Positions 48,301 to 52,770 of a stretch of DNA of 64,000 nt are shown piece after piece (positions within the stretch are counted from its first letter, which is position 1; each line of letters opens with the position of its first letter). The stretch covers positions 87,861,681-87,925,680 of the forward strand of contig NC_030681.2 in the NCBI RefSeq assembly GCF_000004195.4, in the 5' to 3' direction. The stretch comes from Xenopus tropicalis (Eukaryota > Chordata > Amphibia > Anura > Pipidae). Under the pieces are notes generated by a model. It was not told the origin of the DNA, did no database searches, and saw nothing but the letters and a program-made list of their open reading frames with translations. The position numbers and the translations under genes were made by a program.

Positions 48301-49070
48301 TCTGTTGTATACAACAGGGAGATAAGAATTGAATACCTAAAGCAGTAGCTGCCTAAAATAACTTTAGCAATGCTGTGCTGGCAGTTTCTGCAAGCATAAG
48401 ATCATGCATAGTAAACTAAGATGCTGCCCACACTGCTTTAACACTAATAAAATACATTGAAGCTCATTCTTTTCTGCCTTTCCTTACGAATCATGCACTG
48501 CTAATCTTCTGATGCAGGGCGACCCTGGAGCTACCTCCTCTAGGGTTCCCTTCACACCCAGAGTCAAGAAGCGCAACACACTTACATCTGAAGAGTCAGG
48601 CAATAACATTACTTGTATTCGGAACACTGCAAATGATTCCAGATGGACCTCCGGGTAATTGCATCCAATTTGCAGCAAAATGTGCATGGAGTTGCAGTAA
48701 TTTTGGAACAGCAGGCTTGTCTTGTATCAAAAGGTTTGAGGATTGTATTACTAATTGCCAGTGCCTTATTTATAATATCCATAAATAATATGAGATTTTG
48801 TTGTCCTTTAAAGAATATTCAGCATCTCTTCTCACATATTATTTATCACCTACATCACACACAAATCACCGTGAAGCTTACAATCTAAGCTACTACATTC
48901 AAAAAGACACTCTTGACAGTTTTATCAGACTCCAACTAACCTCCCTTTTGATGTGTGGGAAGATCTTACCTGATCAAAAAGATCAGTGCCGTCTCTGCCT
49001 GCTGCTTTCATTAACTCCTCTTCTCCTCCAGGATGATACTCCATGTATGGAGTAATATTATACACCATTC
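8589..49070 (-). CDS. cyb5r4: cyb5r4, cytochrome b5 reductase 4 (NCB5OR), multi-exon gene
   Basis: The product family is a soluble flavohemoprotein that passes electrons from NAD(P)H through FAD to a cytochrome b5 heme; in mammals it acts at the ER and is linked to fatty-acid desaturation and redox balance (family knowledge). Ten minus-strand exons were identified by residue-level similarity and GT-AG sites: 49070-48970, 44873-44789, 37750-37696, 32043-31986, 31035-30942, 26114-26082, 25162-25040, 17400-17248, 14384-14234, 8675-8589. Phases agree at every junction. Domains in order are b5 ([14 protein letters not shown]), linker, CS, FAD (KPYTPV) and NADH (GTGITPM). Not found: the N-terminal exon(s), one exon between 25040 and 17400, and the last exon. 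About 310 of the roughly 520 residues usual for the family are covered. The identity is firm; the missing parts could be unrecognised exons, out-of-window exons or real losses. Confidence 0.9.
8676..9865. other. cyb5r4 intron with repeat fragments
   Basis: 9128-9230 holds a fragment of the ACAGGTA MITE family (AGTACATTGTACTTGATCC, AATCCTTATTGG). 9265-9470 is GC-richer (GGGCTTAGCGATGTCACAGG, CCTGGCAGCAGCAC) and looks like part of another interspersed repeat. The 154-codon frame across it has no recognisable product. Confidence 0.4.
9866..11060. repeat. tandem array, diverged units of about 140-150 bp
   Basis: Units share, in order, CTTTTTCTAACC, CCCAGTGAC, GCAAAGTTT(A/G)GGGA, AGTGTGAGAATGGCAGCAG, TTTAAACCAATGAAA and TGATTGGCTG. 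GCAAAGTTT anchors lie near 9941, 10081, 10224 and 10374; later units are shorter or decayed (10448, 10528, 10675, 10825, 10988). The units differ from each other by many substitutions, so this is an old array. It lies in the cyb5r4 intron. Confidence 0.85.
11061..11290. mobile_element. array-associated repeat end with terminal hairpin
   Basis: Directly after the array come a GAAGAAGAAGAAGAAGAT-type purine run (11215-11230) and a strong hairpin, GTTGGG-TTTTTCAA-CCCAAC (11267-11286). A unique tail with a stem-loop suggests that array plus tail form one element. A Helitron-like 3' end is possible, but the expected CTRR terminus is not seen after the hairpin. Confidence 0.4.
11420..11687. mobile_element. 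MITE end, GGGACAGATTTGCTCATCACT family
   Basis: The right end GGCAAAGCAAAATGGGACAG followed by ATTTGCTCATCACT (11653-11687) is the inverse of the start at 49346 (AGTGATGAGTGAATCAGTCC). The left boundary was not found. The interior is CG-rich with CGTTTCGCAGATTTTTCGCC. Confidence 0.5.
12055..12103. repeat. (TA)n microsatellite
   Basis: About 24 TA units. Confidence 0.95.
12180..12512. mobile_element. full-length MITE of the ACAGGTA family
   Basis: Begins ACAGGTGTCGGACACCTTAT and ends GGATAACAGGTCCCATACCTGT, its inverse. Internal blocks CTGTAATAATAAAATAGTAC and AATCCTATTGGATTTAATTA are shared with the copies at 35628 and 45887. It is 333 bp, noncoding and the best-preserved family member in the window. 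Confidence 0.8.
12513..14233. other. cyb5r4 intron, nothing else recognised
   Basis: AT-rich sequence with a short poly-A run at 13815-13828. I saw no exon, RNA gene or bounded repeat on either strand. Confidence 0.4.
14234..14384 (-). CDS. cyb5r4: cyb5r4 exon: NADH-binding domain with GTGITPM
   Basis: The acceptor ...ctgcag ends at 14385 and the donor gtgggt starts at 14233. The 151 bp exon carries 2 bases + 49 codons + 2 bases. It reads [13 protein letters not shown], then [19 protein letters not shown], ending SSLR. GTGITPM (14298-14278) is the pyridine-nucleotide motif GxGxTPM of ferredoxin-reductase-type enzymes; G(D/N)..S.S.P.G.F is the FAD/NADH interdomain segment. The human protein has AAGTGFTPM here. 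The junction to the 8675-8589 exon forms an Arg codon, matching human SLRKVK. Confidence 0.95.
14385..17247. other. cyb5r4 intron; possible MITE at about 15438-15700
   Basis: AAAGGTGGCCATACAGGTGA at 15438 and ATCGGGCAGGTTTAATTTTC nearby are blocks of a frog interspersed repeat, of which 62675-62820 may be another fragment (the CATACACGCG/CGTGTATGGCCA pair). A T tract lies at 16121-16135 and a C tract at 17136-17147. No exon was seen. Confidence 0.35.
17248..17400 (-). CDS. cyb5r4: cyb5r4 exon: FAD-binding domain with KPYTPV
   Basis: The acceptor ...tgtttag ends at 17401 and the donor gtaaga starts at 17247. The 153 bp exon carries 2 bases + 50 codons + 1 base. It reads [18 protein letters not shown], then [18 protein letters not shown] and NLTVG. 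KPYTPV (17386-17369) is the RxY(S/T)xx(S/N)-type flavin-binding motif, with Lys for Arg as in human CYB5R4 ([10 protein letters not shown]); IKIYP.G..TP.L matches the next conserved segment. The final base pairs with the 14384 exon to give Gly. Confidence 0.95.
18061..18790 (-). mobile_element. CR1-like LINE 3' end, reverse-transcriptase C-terminal region
   Basis: A minus-strand frame of 177 codons (18730-18197) reads [19 protein letters not shown], then [30 protein letters not shown] and WNALPRDVV...[12 protein letters not shown]. This is the standard C-terminal part of reverse transcriptases of CR1-clade LINEs; in autonomous copies Y is followed by (C/A)..(V/F)W. The element's 3' end lies near 18062 (ATAGTTACATAGGGTTGAAA in plus orientation). 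It is strongly 5'-truncated, as usual for LINE insertions. It lies antisense to nothing and in the same orientation as cyb5r4. Confidence 0.85.
18884..18905. repeat. poly-A tract
   Basis: Run of about 20 A on the plus strand, just right of the LINE fragment. Confidence 0.9.
19241..20110 (+). mobile_element. retroelement-like tail with a GAAATGCGCGTCGGG motif
   Basis: Locally GC-richer and more CG-dense than its surroundings. At 19415-19453 it holds TTGACAAAGATCC and GCGAAATGCGCGTCGGG, a decayed version of the CTGATGA...GAAACGCGT block seen at 33.5 and 47.2 kb. It runs to TCTGTAAATAAAGGTT near 20080, like the tail CTTTGTAAATAAATGTATCC at 59925. The two open frames of about 70 codons inside have no recognisable product. 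Confidence 0.4.
20150..24385. other. cyb5r4 intron where one FAD-domain exon is expected
   Basis: Between the 25040 and 17400 exons the human protein has about 50 residues (DTGLYYRKCQL through KLPITG). I scanned the minus strand for codons of the DTGLYYRKC, THDTRLF and HVYLKLP segments with GT-AG sites and found none. 22785-22840 holds a weak retroelement-like block (CCTGAGGAAGTTG...AACTTCGTATTG). 23468-23784 has open frames on both strands with no product I recognise. 20752-20770 is a short ATA/AAT run. Confidence 0.4.
24386..24666. mobile_element. hAT-type MITE
   Basis: Ends CAGTGATCCCTAACCAGTGG and GGTGGGGACCCCTG are imperfect inverted repeats. The flanks TGTTAGTG and GTTTAGTG agree at 6 of 8 positions, compatible with an old 8 bp hAT duplication. 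The interior repeats TGTTGCTCACCAACCC, TGTTGCTCCCC and ATGTTGCTCACAAGTAA. Noncoding. Confidence 0.75.
24738..24900. mobile_element. truncated MITE of the ACAGGTA family
   Basis: Contains GATCTTTCTGTAATTTG, CATTAAACCCAATAGGATTG and TATATCTTAGTTGGGGAGAT, in the family order; both termini are eroded. Confidence 0.6.
25040..25162 (-). CDS. cyb5r4: cyb5r4 exon: end of CS domain
   Basis: The acceptor ...ttattag ends at 25163 and the donor gtaaga starts at 25039. The 123 bp exon carries 2 bases + 40 codons + 1 base. It reads [18 protein letters not shown], then [18 protein letters not shown]. Human CYB5R4 has VRVVESVGKIEIVLQKKE...SWDFLGHPLKNHNSLI. GKIEI..KK....W is the hallmark C-terminal strand pair of CS (p23-like) domains. 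Its last base, G, would also splice in frame to the 17400 exon. Confidence 0.95.
26082..26114 (-). CDS. cyb5r4: cyb5r4 microexon of 33 bp: CS domain
   Basis: The acceptor ...attttcag ends at 26115 and the donor gtaagt starts at 26081. 2 bases + 10 codons + 1 base encode (E)[10 protein letters not shown], matching human GLSHEVQEDFS. It joins upstream to form Glu and downstream to form Val, giving [16 protein letters not shown]. Short, but phase, splice sites and sequence agree. Confidence 0.85.
26298..26483 (+). pseudogene. decayed LINE reverse-transcriptase core
   Basis: The frame reads [17 protein letters not shown], then [16 protein letters not shown] and YHLYANIF. Intact L2/Rex1-type reverse transcriptases have LLDLSAAFDTVDH, PQGSVLGPLLF and CYADD. 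The catalytic YADD has become YANI and the intervening part is deleted, so it is dead. Confidence 0.75.
27240..27420. mobile_element. MITE with GGGGCATAACTA ends
   Basis: CAGGGGCATAACTAC at the left is mirrored by CTAGTTATGCCACTG at the right. The interior has GGGGGGCCCAG and GGGGCCCAGTAAC blocks. It is of the same broad family as 1367-1624. Confidence 0.7.
27975..28200. repeat. interspersed repeat, GATTGCCACCTGTC family
   Basis: Shares TTTTCAGAAGGGCT, GTCAAAACC.CCTGCCC, TTAGGAAAACTGGGC and GGACTCTGAGATTG with 37334-37510. The GGTTGCC-type start suggests a hAT-like MITE. It ends near CAAAAGGTGGCAAAC. It includes a C run at 28147-28159. Confidence 0.7.
28205..30187. other. cyb5r4 intron, no exon seen
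   Basis: AT-rich; apart from the tandem duplication listed separately at 29422-29549 I see no bounded repeat or gene. Confidence 0.4.
29422..29549 (+). repeat. recent tandem duplication, 66 bp x 2
   Basis: ACTATGTGAAATCAA(T/G)GTCT through TTGGCTATATA occurs at 29422 and again at 29488 with one internal difference; GGGGG joins the copies. Confidence 0.95.
30188..30490. mobile_element. T2-type (TTAA target) MITE, 3'-truncated
   Basis: TTAA then AGGGGTAGTTCACTTTTAGT is the T2-family start. The interior has TTTCAGCTTTCAAATGGGGG and GGCAACAATTTTATTGTTAT, also found at 37890-38187. The right terminus is missing. Confidence 0.75.
30942..31035 (-). CDS. cyb5r4: cyb5r4 exon: CS domain, VIVDH segment
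   Basis: The acceptor ...ttatctag ends at 31036 and the donor gtatgt starts at 30941. The 94 bp exon carries 31 codons + 1 base. It reads [18 protein letters not shown], then [13 protein letters not shown]. Human has DINLDSIIVDHQNDSFRAETIIKD then CLYLIHI, so spacing is conserved although identity is moderate. Splices in phase 0 from the 31986 exon. Confidence 0.9.
31986..32043 (-). CDS. cyb5r4: cyb5r4 exon: start of CS domain, YDWFQTESL
   Basis: The acceptor ...tacacag ends at 32044 and the donor gtatgt starts at 31985. The 58 bp exon carries 1 base + 19 codons and reads [19 protein letters not shown]; human has YDWFQTDSLVTIAIYTKQK. The tract from WFQT through YTK is the first strand region of the CS domain and the most conserved part of the gene in this window. 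Confidence 0.97.
32044..33085. other. cyb5r4 intron, nothing recognised
   Basis: AT-rich sequence with no exon, RNA gene or bounded repeat that I can name. Confidence 0.4.
33086..33400. mobile_element. T2-type MITE fragment, AGGGGACCTG family
   Basis: AAAGGGGACCTGCCATGC, CAGAATGGGGGACCTGATGC and TATGATTGACAG correspond in order to the better-preserved copies at 33551-34061 and 44975-45412. The termini are eroded. Confidence 0.65.
33481..33512 (-). ncRNA. hammerhead-like ribozyme motif
   Basis: On the minus strand: CTGATGA, one extra C, stem GATCC-TATAT-GGATC, then GAAACGCGTAGAC. Hammerheads need CUGAUGA, stem II and GAAA; all are here. Against activity: the extra base between CUGAUGA and stem II, and no clear stem III and stem I with a NUH cleavage site. 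Hammerheads are known in Penelope-like elements of frogs and other animals. Activity is unproven. Confidence 0.45.
33551..34061. mobile_element. TTAA-target MITE nested in the inverted element
   Basis: Flanked by TTAA (33547-33550 and 34062-34065), with ends AAGGGACCTGTCGTCCTAAG and GGGTGACAGGTCCACT as inverted repeats. Internal hairpin GCCCCGCCTCTATGCC / GGCATAGAGGCGGGG at 33881-33915. Removing it restores the continuity of the outer right arm, so it inserted later. Same family as 44975-45412. Confidence 0.85.
34449..34790. mobile_element. TTAA-target MITE fragment, GAGAACTAAACCC family
   Basis: TTAAAAGAGAACTAAACCCT at 34451 is a T2-like terminus, followed by AATATTGCTAGTAATGCCAT and a palindromic middle (GGTGCACAATTGTGCAATG). 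The right end was not identified. Confidence 0.5.
34795..34965. mobile_element. truncated MITE of the ACAGGTA family
   Basis: GGTCTTTCTGTAATCTTG, AAGGATTAATTATATCTTAG, TTGGGATCAAGTACAAGGTAC and TATTTCAGAGAAAAAGG are family blocks in inverse order to the 12180 copy. Confidence 0.6.
35638..35796. repeat. 60 bp-arm inverted repeat inside an ACAGGTA-family MITE
   Basis: AAATATTTCAGTTTTGGATT through CATTGCACAGAAATT (35638-35697) is mirrored almost perfectly at 35733-35796, around a 36-base loop. The arms contain GATCTGTTATCTGGAAACCC, the MITE family's terminal block, so one end of the element was duplicated in inverted form. Confidence 0.9.
35802..35852. repeat. (TA)n microsatellite
   Basis: About 20 TA units followed by TATTTTATTTTATAAC. 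Confidence 0.95.
36096..37333. other. cyb5r4 intron, nothing recognised
   Basis: AT-rich with an A tract at 36640-36652. No exon or bounded repeat seen. Confidence 0.4.
37334..37515. repeat. interspersed repeat, second copy of the 27975-28200 family
   Basis: AGGGTTGCCGCCTGTCCG, TTTTCAGAAGGGCTCTCC, TTAGGAAAACTGGGCAGGAC and ACTCTGAGATTG follow the order of the 27975 copy. Confidence 0.7.
37696..37750 (-). CDS. cyb5r4: cyb5r4 exon: linker between b5 and CS domains
   Basis: The acceptor ...tttgtcag ends at 37751 and the donor gtgagt starts at 37695. The 55 bp exon carries 2 bases + 17 codons + 2 bases and reads [17 protein letters not shown]. Phases fit on both sides: it completes a Gly codon with the 44789 exon and a Trp codon with the 32043 exon, giving HPWYDWFQTE. 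The low-complexity Ser-rich linker is not conserved in sequence; the call rests on phase, splice sites and position. Human has a longer linker, so another small exon may exist. Confidence 0.7.
37890..38187. mobile_element. T2-type MITE, target of the Tc1 insertion
   Basis: TTTAAAGAAGAAGTTTACAT, TTTTAGCTTTCAAATGGGGC and GAGGCTACATTTTATTGTTA match blocks of the copy at 30188-30490. It is broken at 38187 by the Tc1 element. Confidence 0.65.
38188..38397. repeat. Tc1 left inverted terminal repeat
   Basis: Pairs with 39592-39801 over 210 bases with two mismatches. Repeats of about 200 bp, far longer than in C. elegans Tc1, place it with the long-ITR vertebrate Tc1 group. Confidence 0.97.
38553..39521 (+). 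CDS. Tc1-type DD34E transposase, C-terminus cut by a nonsense codon
   Basis: 322 codons from ATG at 38553 to TAG at 39519-39521. Residues 1-50 form the first helix-turn-helix ([16 protein letters not shown]); [10 protein letters not shown] at 54-63 stands where the GRPR AT-hook-like motif lies; about 65-115 is the second helix-turn-helix. The catalytic domain has D153 ([12 protein letters not shown]), D244 ([10 protein letters not shown]) and E279 ([15 protein letters not shown]) with 34 residues between the last two: DD34E. These numbers equal those of Sleeping Beauty transposase (340 aa). After TAG the same frame stays open for 17 more codons to TAA at 39573-39575, which would make 340, so one nonsense change appears to have removed the last 18 positions. 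It would cut and paste the surrounding element in the nucleus by binding the 210 bp ITRs. All catalytic residues are present; activity of the shortened protein is unknown. Confidence 0.95.
   Translation: MGKTKELSKDVRDKIVDLHKAGMGYKTISKKLGEKVTTVGAIVRKWKEHKMTINRPRSGAPRKISPRGVSMILRKVKKHPRTTREELVNDLKLAGTTVTKKTIGNTLHRNGLKSCRARKVPLLKKAHVQAPLKFANEHLNDSVSDWEKVLWSDETKIELFGINSTRCVWRRKNAAYDPQNTVPTVKHGGGNILLWGCFSAKGTGQLIRINGKMDRAMYREILNDNLLPSARKLKMGRGWVFQHDNDPKHTAKATKEWLKKKHIKVMEWPSQSPDLNPIENLWRELKLRVAHRQPRNLRDLEMICKEEWTKIPPKMCANLVIN
39592..39801. repeat. Tc1 right inverted terminal repeat
   Basis: Complement of 38188-38397, ending ATAATTATTTCCTCCACTG before TA. Confidence 0.97.
40186..40605 (+). pseudogene. 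decayed LINE reverse-transcriptase fragment
   Basis: The frame reads [17 protein letters not shown], then [17 protein letters not shown] and [17 protein letters not shown]2/Rex1-type LINEs have [21 protein letters not shown]...Q.GFR and LLDLSAAFDTVDH at these places. The catalytic Asp region is altered, and the flanks have no LINE sequence I recognise. The 139-codon open frame is a fossil, not a host gene. It may come from the same LINE type as 26298-26483. Confidence 0.75.
41367..41780. mobile_element. 414 bp palindromic TTAA-target MITE
   Basis: Flanked by TTAA (41363-41366, 41781-41784). The ends carry a hairpin built from TCACTTGGGGGTGCC and its complement around AAAATGTTA; the same hairpin stands at the other end in inverse. 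Nested arms follow: CCCCGGGCTGGTGCC with GGCACCAGCCCGGGG, and GAGTGAAAAGCCGA with its complement. Noncoding; a related end is at 60170-60205 (GGGGGTGGCTAACATTTGGC). Confidence 0.85.
41785..43695. other. cyb5r4 intron; GATA microsatellite only
   Basis: Apart from the (GATA)n at 42261-42310, AT-rich sequence with no exon, RNA gene or bounded repeat recognised. Confidence 0.4.
42261..42310. repeat. (GATA)n microsatellite
   Basis: About 12 TAGA/GATA units without interruption. Confidence 0.97.
43696..43956. mobile_element. Harbinger-type MITE, GGGGCATATTTATCAA ends
   Basis: The left end GGGGCATATTTATCAA and right end TTGGTAAATCTCCCCCC are imperfect inverted repeats flanked by TTA and CTA (one mismatch in the 3 bp duplication). 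The interior is CG-rich (GCGGCCGCTTCTTCGCGCGA). Related in style to 2256-2794. Confidence 0.7.
44789..44873 (-). CDS. cyb5r4: cyb5r4 exon: second half of cytochrome b5 domain
   Basis: The acceptor ...taatacag ends at 44874 and the donor gtaata starts at 44788. The 85 bp exon carries 28 codons + 1 base and reads [18 protein letters not shown], then [10 protein letters not shown]. Human has [22 protein letters not shown]. The His of VHRW is the second axial heme ligand. Splices in phase 0 from the HPGG exon. Confidence 0.98.
44975..45412. mobile_element. TTAA-target MITE, AGGGGACCCATCACC ends
   Basis: Flanked by TTAA (44971-44974, 45413-45416). AGGGGACCCATCACC at the left pairs with GGGTGACAGGTCCCCA at the right. 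The centre has the palindrome GCAATATATGATTGACAGCT and complement. Complete copy of the family nested at 33551-34061. Confidence 0.85.
45609..45825. mobile_element. 217 bp hAT-type MITE with perfect 8 bp duplication
   Basis: The terminal repeat CAGGGGTGGGCAAACT and its complement are flanked by GGCTAGGG on both sides (45601-45608, 45826-45833). The interior is CG-rich (CCGGCCCGCCGACAACGCC; GTCTCATCAGGCGAGAC hairpin). The termini and 8 bp duplication are diagnostic of hAT. The open frames inside are not genes. Confidence 0.92.
45887..46183. mobile_element. MITE of the ACAGGTA family
   Basis: GGTATAGGATTGGTTATGC at the left and GGGTAATACCTGTATAG at the right with the family blocks TCTGTAGTAATAAAACAG, CTTGTACTTGATCCCAACTA and TCCAAATTACAGAAAGAT between them. 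Confidence 0.7.
47040..47529 (+). mobile_element. head-to-head palindromic retroelement with 14 bp target duplication
   Basis: AAAAGTAAGTTCTG flanks the insertion at 47040-47053 and 47516-47529. Inside, two arms of about 165 bases (47054-47217 and 47228-47394) are almost perfect inverses around about 10 bases, and the right arm runs on for 120 bases (CTGGGGCATGAGCACC, ACTATTGTGGGT). The arms meet at opposed GGTACGAAACGCGTAAGG motifs. A long variable duplication and an inverted, truncated second copy are known for Penelope-like elements and for twin priming; an autonomous source is not in the window. Confidence 0.75.
47230..47268 (+). ncRNA. decayed hammerhead-like motif
   Basis: TATGATTA, A, stem GTACC-CTTT-GGTAC, then GAAACGCGTAAGG. 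Compared with CTGATGA the core reads ATGATTA, so C3 and the essential G8 are changed and self-cleavage is unlikely. The mirror copy lies on the minus strand at 47179-47217. Confidence 0.4.
47530..48969. other. cyb5r4 intron, nothing recognised
   Basis: AT-rich. I saw no exon or bounded repeat in this stretch on either strand. Confidence 0.4.
48970..49070 (-). CDS. cyb5r4: cyb5r4 exon: cytochrome b5 core with HPGG
   Basis: The acceptor ...aattgcag ends at 49071 and the donor gtaaga starts at 48969. The 101 bp exon carries 2 bases + 33 codons and reads [20 protein letters not shown], then [18 protein letters not shown] (49035-49024) holds the first axial heme His of the b5 fold. Human has [20 protein letters not shown]. 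The preceding exon, with the DCWICIRG segment, was not found up to 64000. Confidence 0.98.
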
Positions 49071-49345
49071 CTGCAATTTAAAAAAAAACAGAAAACCTGT
49101 TAATATCTTACTTTTAGAAATGTGTCACATCTTTAGATAAAAAGTAAACAATTCAGTACATATTTGCATTTGTTTTTGTGTTTATGTTATGTGTCTGTGC
49201 ACACAAGAGACTTTACATGCACTCTAGTCATTTGAAAGACATTTGAAGTTAATTTGATCATGGGGCTAAAGATGTTCAAATATGGGGAGACTTTGGCTGC
49301 ATACATGGCCACACTTGAGTCAGCCCCTCTTATGGCCCAGTATTA

Positions 49346-49545
49346 GTGATGAGTGAATCAGTCCCATTTCACTTTGGTGAAAAATTTGCGACATCCGCCT
49401 ATCATGCAACTTTATTGACGCAAACTACTTTGACGCACACAACTTTTTTGCACGCAACCGCAACTTTTCTGCGCTGACTTTTTGCACCCGTTTCGCAAAA
49501 AATCTGTCAATGGCGGAACGGGGTAATTTGCCGCAAATCCATGCC
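49346..49545. mobile_element. MITE fragment, AGTGATGAGTGAATC family
   Basis: AGTGATGAGTGAATCAGTCC followed by CATTTCACTTTGG is the inverse of the end at 11653-11687. The interior is CG-rich with GACGCAAACTACTTTGACGC; the right end is eroded near GGCGGAACGGGGTAA. Confidence 0.55.
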
Positions 49546-50074
49546 ACCATTACCCAGTATGTTCCCAAAATAATGAAGTGACATTCACAAGCACTGATTA
49601 GAAGGCTACAATAACACCACTGTTTTTGTTTTTATAAGATAATAGTATACTTTTTCATTCAAAAAAAGATAAAACAATGAAAGTACAGATAAATCACTGG
49701 AAAGAGATTAACCTTTTTAGTAGAATCTACGTCCTGGGTACTAAAGGACCAAAGTGCCACAGAACGTAGATTCTACGTCCTGGGGCACTTCCGGGTTTGG
49801 GAGCGGAGAAGCGGCTTTTCAAGCCGCTTCTTCGCTCCCCGCTCGTTCCCCAGCCTCCAGACAATAGTCAGAGGTGGGGAACGAGTGGCCCCTGGGGTGC
49901 GATCGCCCAGGGGCCCCATGGGAAATACCTGGAGTCCACGATGTTTTCCCTTCCAGTGCCTCTGCCTTCTGCAGCTTCCCCCTCTGGCCCCCCTGCTTCC
50001 TGTCACGCCTACACACAGATCGTTGTGTGCAGCTGCCTCTGCTGTGTCTTTCCAGATTCTTCTGCCAGGTAAGT

Positions 50075-50290
50075 GCCACATACACACACAAAAACACACA
50101 ATCACACACTTATTACACTAATACACACTTATACTCACACTTACACACACAAACATGCATTTTTGGGGTGGTTTTCACACATTCACACTCAAACTTACTT
50201 GCACACACACATTCATAGTCACACTTACTTGCACACATGCACACATGCACACAAAACACATTTTACCATGTGTACACACTCACTTACACA
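50075..50290. repeat. CA/CACTTA-rich low-complexity stretch
   Basis: Irregular ACACACA and CACACTTA units; several open frames here (His/Thr-rich) are artefacts. Confidence 0.9.
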
Positions 50291-52061
50291 CTTATGTATT
50301 TTTGTAAAAATTTTTTTTTTTCTATCGCATCGTTTTTATTCTTGCCTGAAAAAAATGTTTTATTGCCATTGCGGATAGTGTATTCGCTAACCGCACTGCG
50401 CAATACCTTTTGTGTATTATTTTGGTGTTTCTACTACATTTTCTGTGATTTCGGTGCATTTTGGGGTATTTTATTGCATGTTTAGCCATGTTATTGCATT
50501 TTCAGTTATGCATAGTTGTTGTTCGCTTGACCTTTGTCTGTAAAACCTATTTGCCCAAGCCAGAATACTCAAACTGTTATTCTGACCGCAGATATTATTA
50601 GGCAAAAAAAAAAAAATGATTTTAGTGATTTTTTCTTTATTTTTATCAATTTTGTTGCTTTTCATATTGTTCTTTATTACTTGTCTTTGCACATGGATAT
50701 TTTGTCTGCTGTATTTCAATTTGGCATCCTGTGTACCCCACTTAGTTTGGTAAATCTATGCATATTGGGCATCAAACTGTTCAGTAGACCCCTGGCGTTC
50801 ATACTTAAAGTGTTTTATGTTGGTACGTTACTAAATGTGGGGGTATATAATGGGGCAACATTCAAGCTTTGTGACAATTTTCAGAAATGTCACATAAACC
50901 GTTCTGTTTAGCATAGCTTTGTAGTTTGGTAGTTTGCAGTAGAAAGTTGTATTTGCCCATTTTTGTTTTGTCAGAATGTGTACTTTCGGAAAATATATGG
51001 TTTTCTAGGGTCTTCATACTGTTAGGGGGTCTTATGCCACATAATACACATACCGGGTGCAAAAATTGCATGAGCTGGAGCGTCTTATGTGAAAATTCAT
51101 ATGCACTATTTCTATTTGGGTGCCCCTGTACGGCACGCAGTTTGGCCAATATATGCATATAGGGCATCAAACTGTTCAGTAGGCCCCTGGCGTTCATATT
51201 TAGAAAGTTTTATGTTGATACATTACAAAATGTGGGGGTACATAATGGGGTAAAATGCAAGCTTTGTGACGATTTTCAGAAATGTCATAAAAACCGTTCT
51301 GTTTAGCATAGCTTTGTAGTTTGGTAGTTTGCAGTAGAAAGTTGTATTTGCCCATTTTTGTTTTGTCAGAATGTATACTTTCGGAAAATGTATGCTTTTC
51401 TATGGTCTCGGTACTGTTAGGGGGTCTTATGCCACATAATACACATACCGGGTGCAAAAATTTCATGAGCTGGAGCGTCTAATGTGAAAATTCATATGCA
51501 CTATTTTTATTTGGGTGCCCCTGTACGGCATGCAGTTTGGCCAATATATGCATATAGGGCATCAAACTGTTCAGTAGGCCCCTGGAGTTCATATTTAGAA
51601 AGTTTTATGTTGATACGTTACAAAATGTGGGGGTACATAATGAGGTAACATGCAAGCTTTGTGACAATTTTCAGAAATGCCATAAAACACCGTTCTGTTT
51701 AGCATAGCTTTGTAGTTTGGTAGTTTGCAGTAGAAAGTTGTATTTGCCCATTTTTGTTTTGTCAGAATGTGTACTTTCGGAAAATATATGGTTTTCTATG
51801 GTCTCGGTACTGTTAGGGGGTCTTATGCCACATAATACACATACCGGGTGCAAAAATTGCATGAGCTGGAGCGTCTTATGTGAAAATTCATATGCACTAT
51901 TTTTATTTGGGTGCCCCTGTACGGCACGCAGTTTGGCCAATATATGCATATAGTAGTGCTGGGCGGTATACCGGTAAAAACCGATCACCGTTTTTTTTTT
52001 TTAAACCGATATGAATTTTCTACATACCCCCATACCGGTGTGCTGAATACTTCCGGGTGCG

Positions 52062-52146
52062 CACGTGACGTCAGCGCGCACGTGACGTCAGCGCGCACGT
52101 GACGTCAGCGCGCACGTGACGTCAGCGCGCACGTGACGTCAGCGCG
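52062..52146. promoter_or_regulatory. five tandem E-box/CRE units (17 bp each)
   Basis: The 17 bp unit CACGTGACGTCAGCGCG is repeated five times without change. Each unit contains CACGTG (E-box, bHLH-ZIP site) overlapping TGACGTCA (full palindromic CRE, CREB/ATF site). The repetition is fact; binding in the cell is inference, and CG methylation of this transposon DNA could block it. Confidence 0.6.
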
Positions 52147-52239
52147 CACACTCTACAAAAGCGCCATCGCTAGGATGCATTCAGAGTCGGATACCAATGT
52201 GAGCTGTCGGGGGGTGCCTGGCCAGTAATTATATTTTAT

Positions 52240-52770
52240 GTGAAGGGGATGGGGTTGTGTTTGGGGGGGGTGGGGTGGGGGGTTATATTTATGTGAAGGG
52301 GATGGAGGGGTGTTTGGGGTGGGGGTGGGTGGTTTATACTTATGTGAAGGGGATGGGGGTTGTGTTTGGGGGGGGTGGGGTGGGTGGTTATATTTATGTG
52401 AAGGGGATGGGGGGGTGTTTGGGGTGGGGGTGGGTGGGTTATACTTATGTGAAGGGGATGGGGTTGTGTTTGGGGGGGGTGGGATGGGGTGGGGTGGGGT
52501 GGGGGGTTATATTTATGTGAAGGGGATGGAGGGGTGTTTGGGGTGGGGTGGGGGGGGTGTGTGCGGATGGGGGGGTGTGTGGGGTGGGGGGGGGTGTGTG
52601 CGGATGGGGGGGTGTTTGGGGTGGGGGGGTGTGTGCGGATGGGGGGGTGTTTGGGGTGGGGTGTGTGTGCGGGTGGGGGGGTGCGTGCGGATGGGGGGGT
52701 GGGGGGGGTGCGTGCGGATGGGGGGGTGTTTGGGGTGGCGGGGGGGGTGCGGGTGGCGGGTGTTTGGGGT
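52240..52770. repeat. G-rich minisatellite, strand-asymmetric
   Basis: First part: units of about 51-68 bp, each with TTATA(T/C)TTATGTGAAGGGG (anchors at 52283, 52334, 52388, 52439, 52507). Second part (52550-52760): GTGTGTGCGGATGGGGGGGT units of about 30 bp. Many runs of four or more G on the plus strand could form quadruplexes. The Gly/Val/Trp-rich and Pro/His-rich frames are artefacts. Confidence 0.93.

Noticed and set aside
49773..50485. Several 80-114 codon frames, some His/Thr-rich
   Set aside because: They lie in the palindromic left end of the TTAA element and in CA-rich repeat; no family resemblance.
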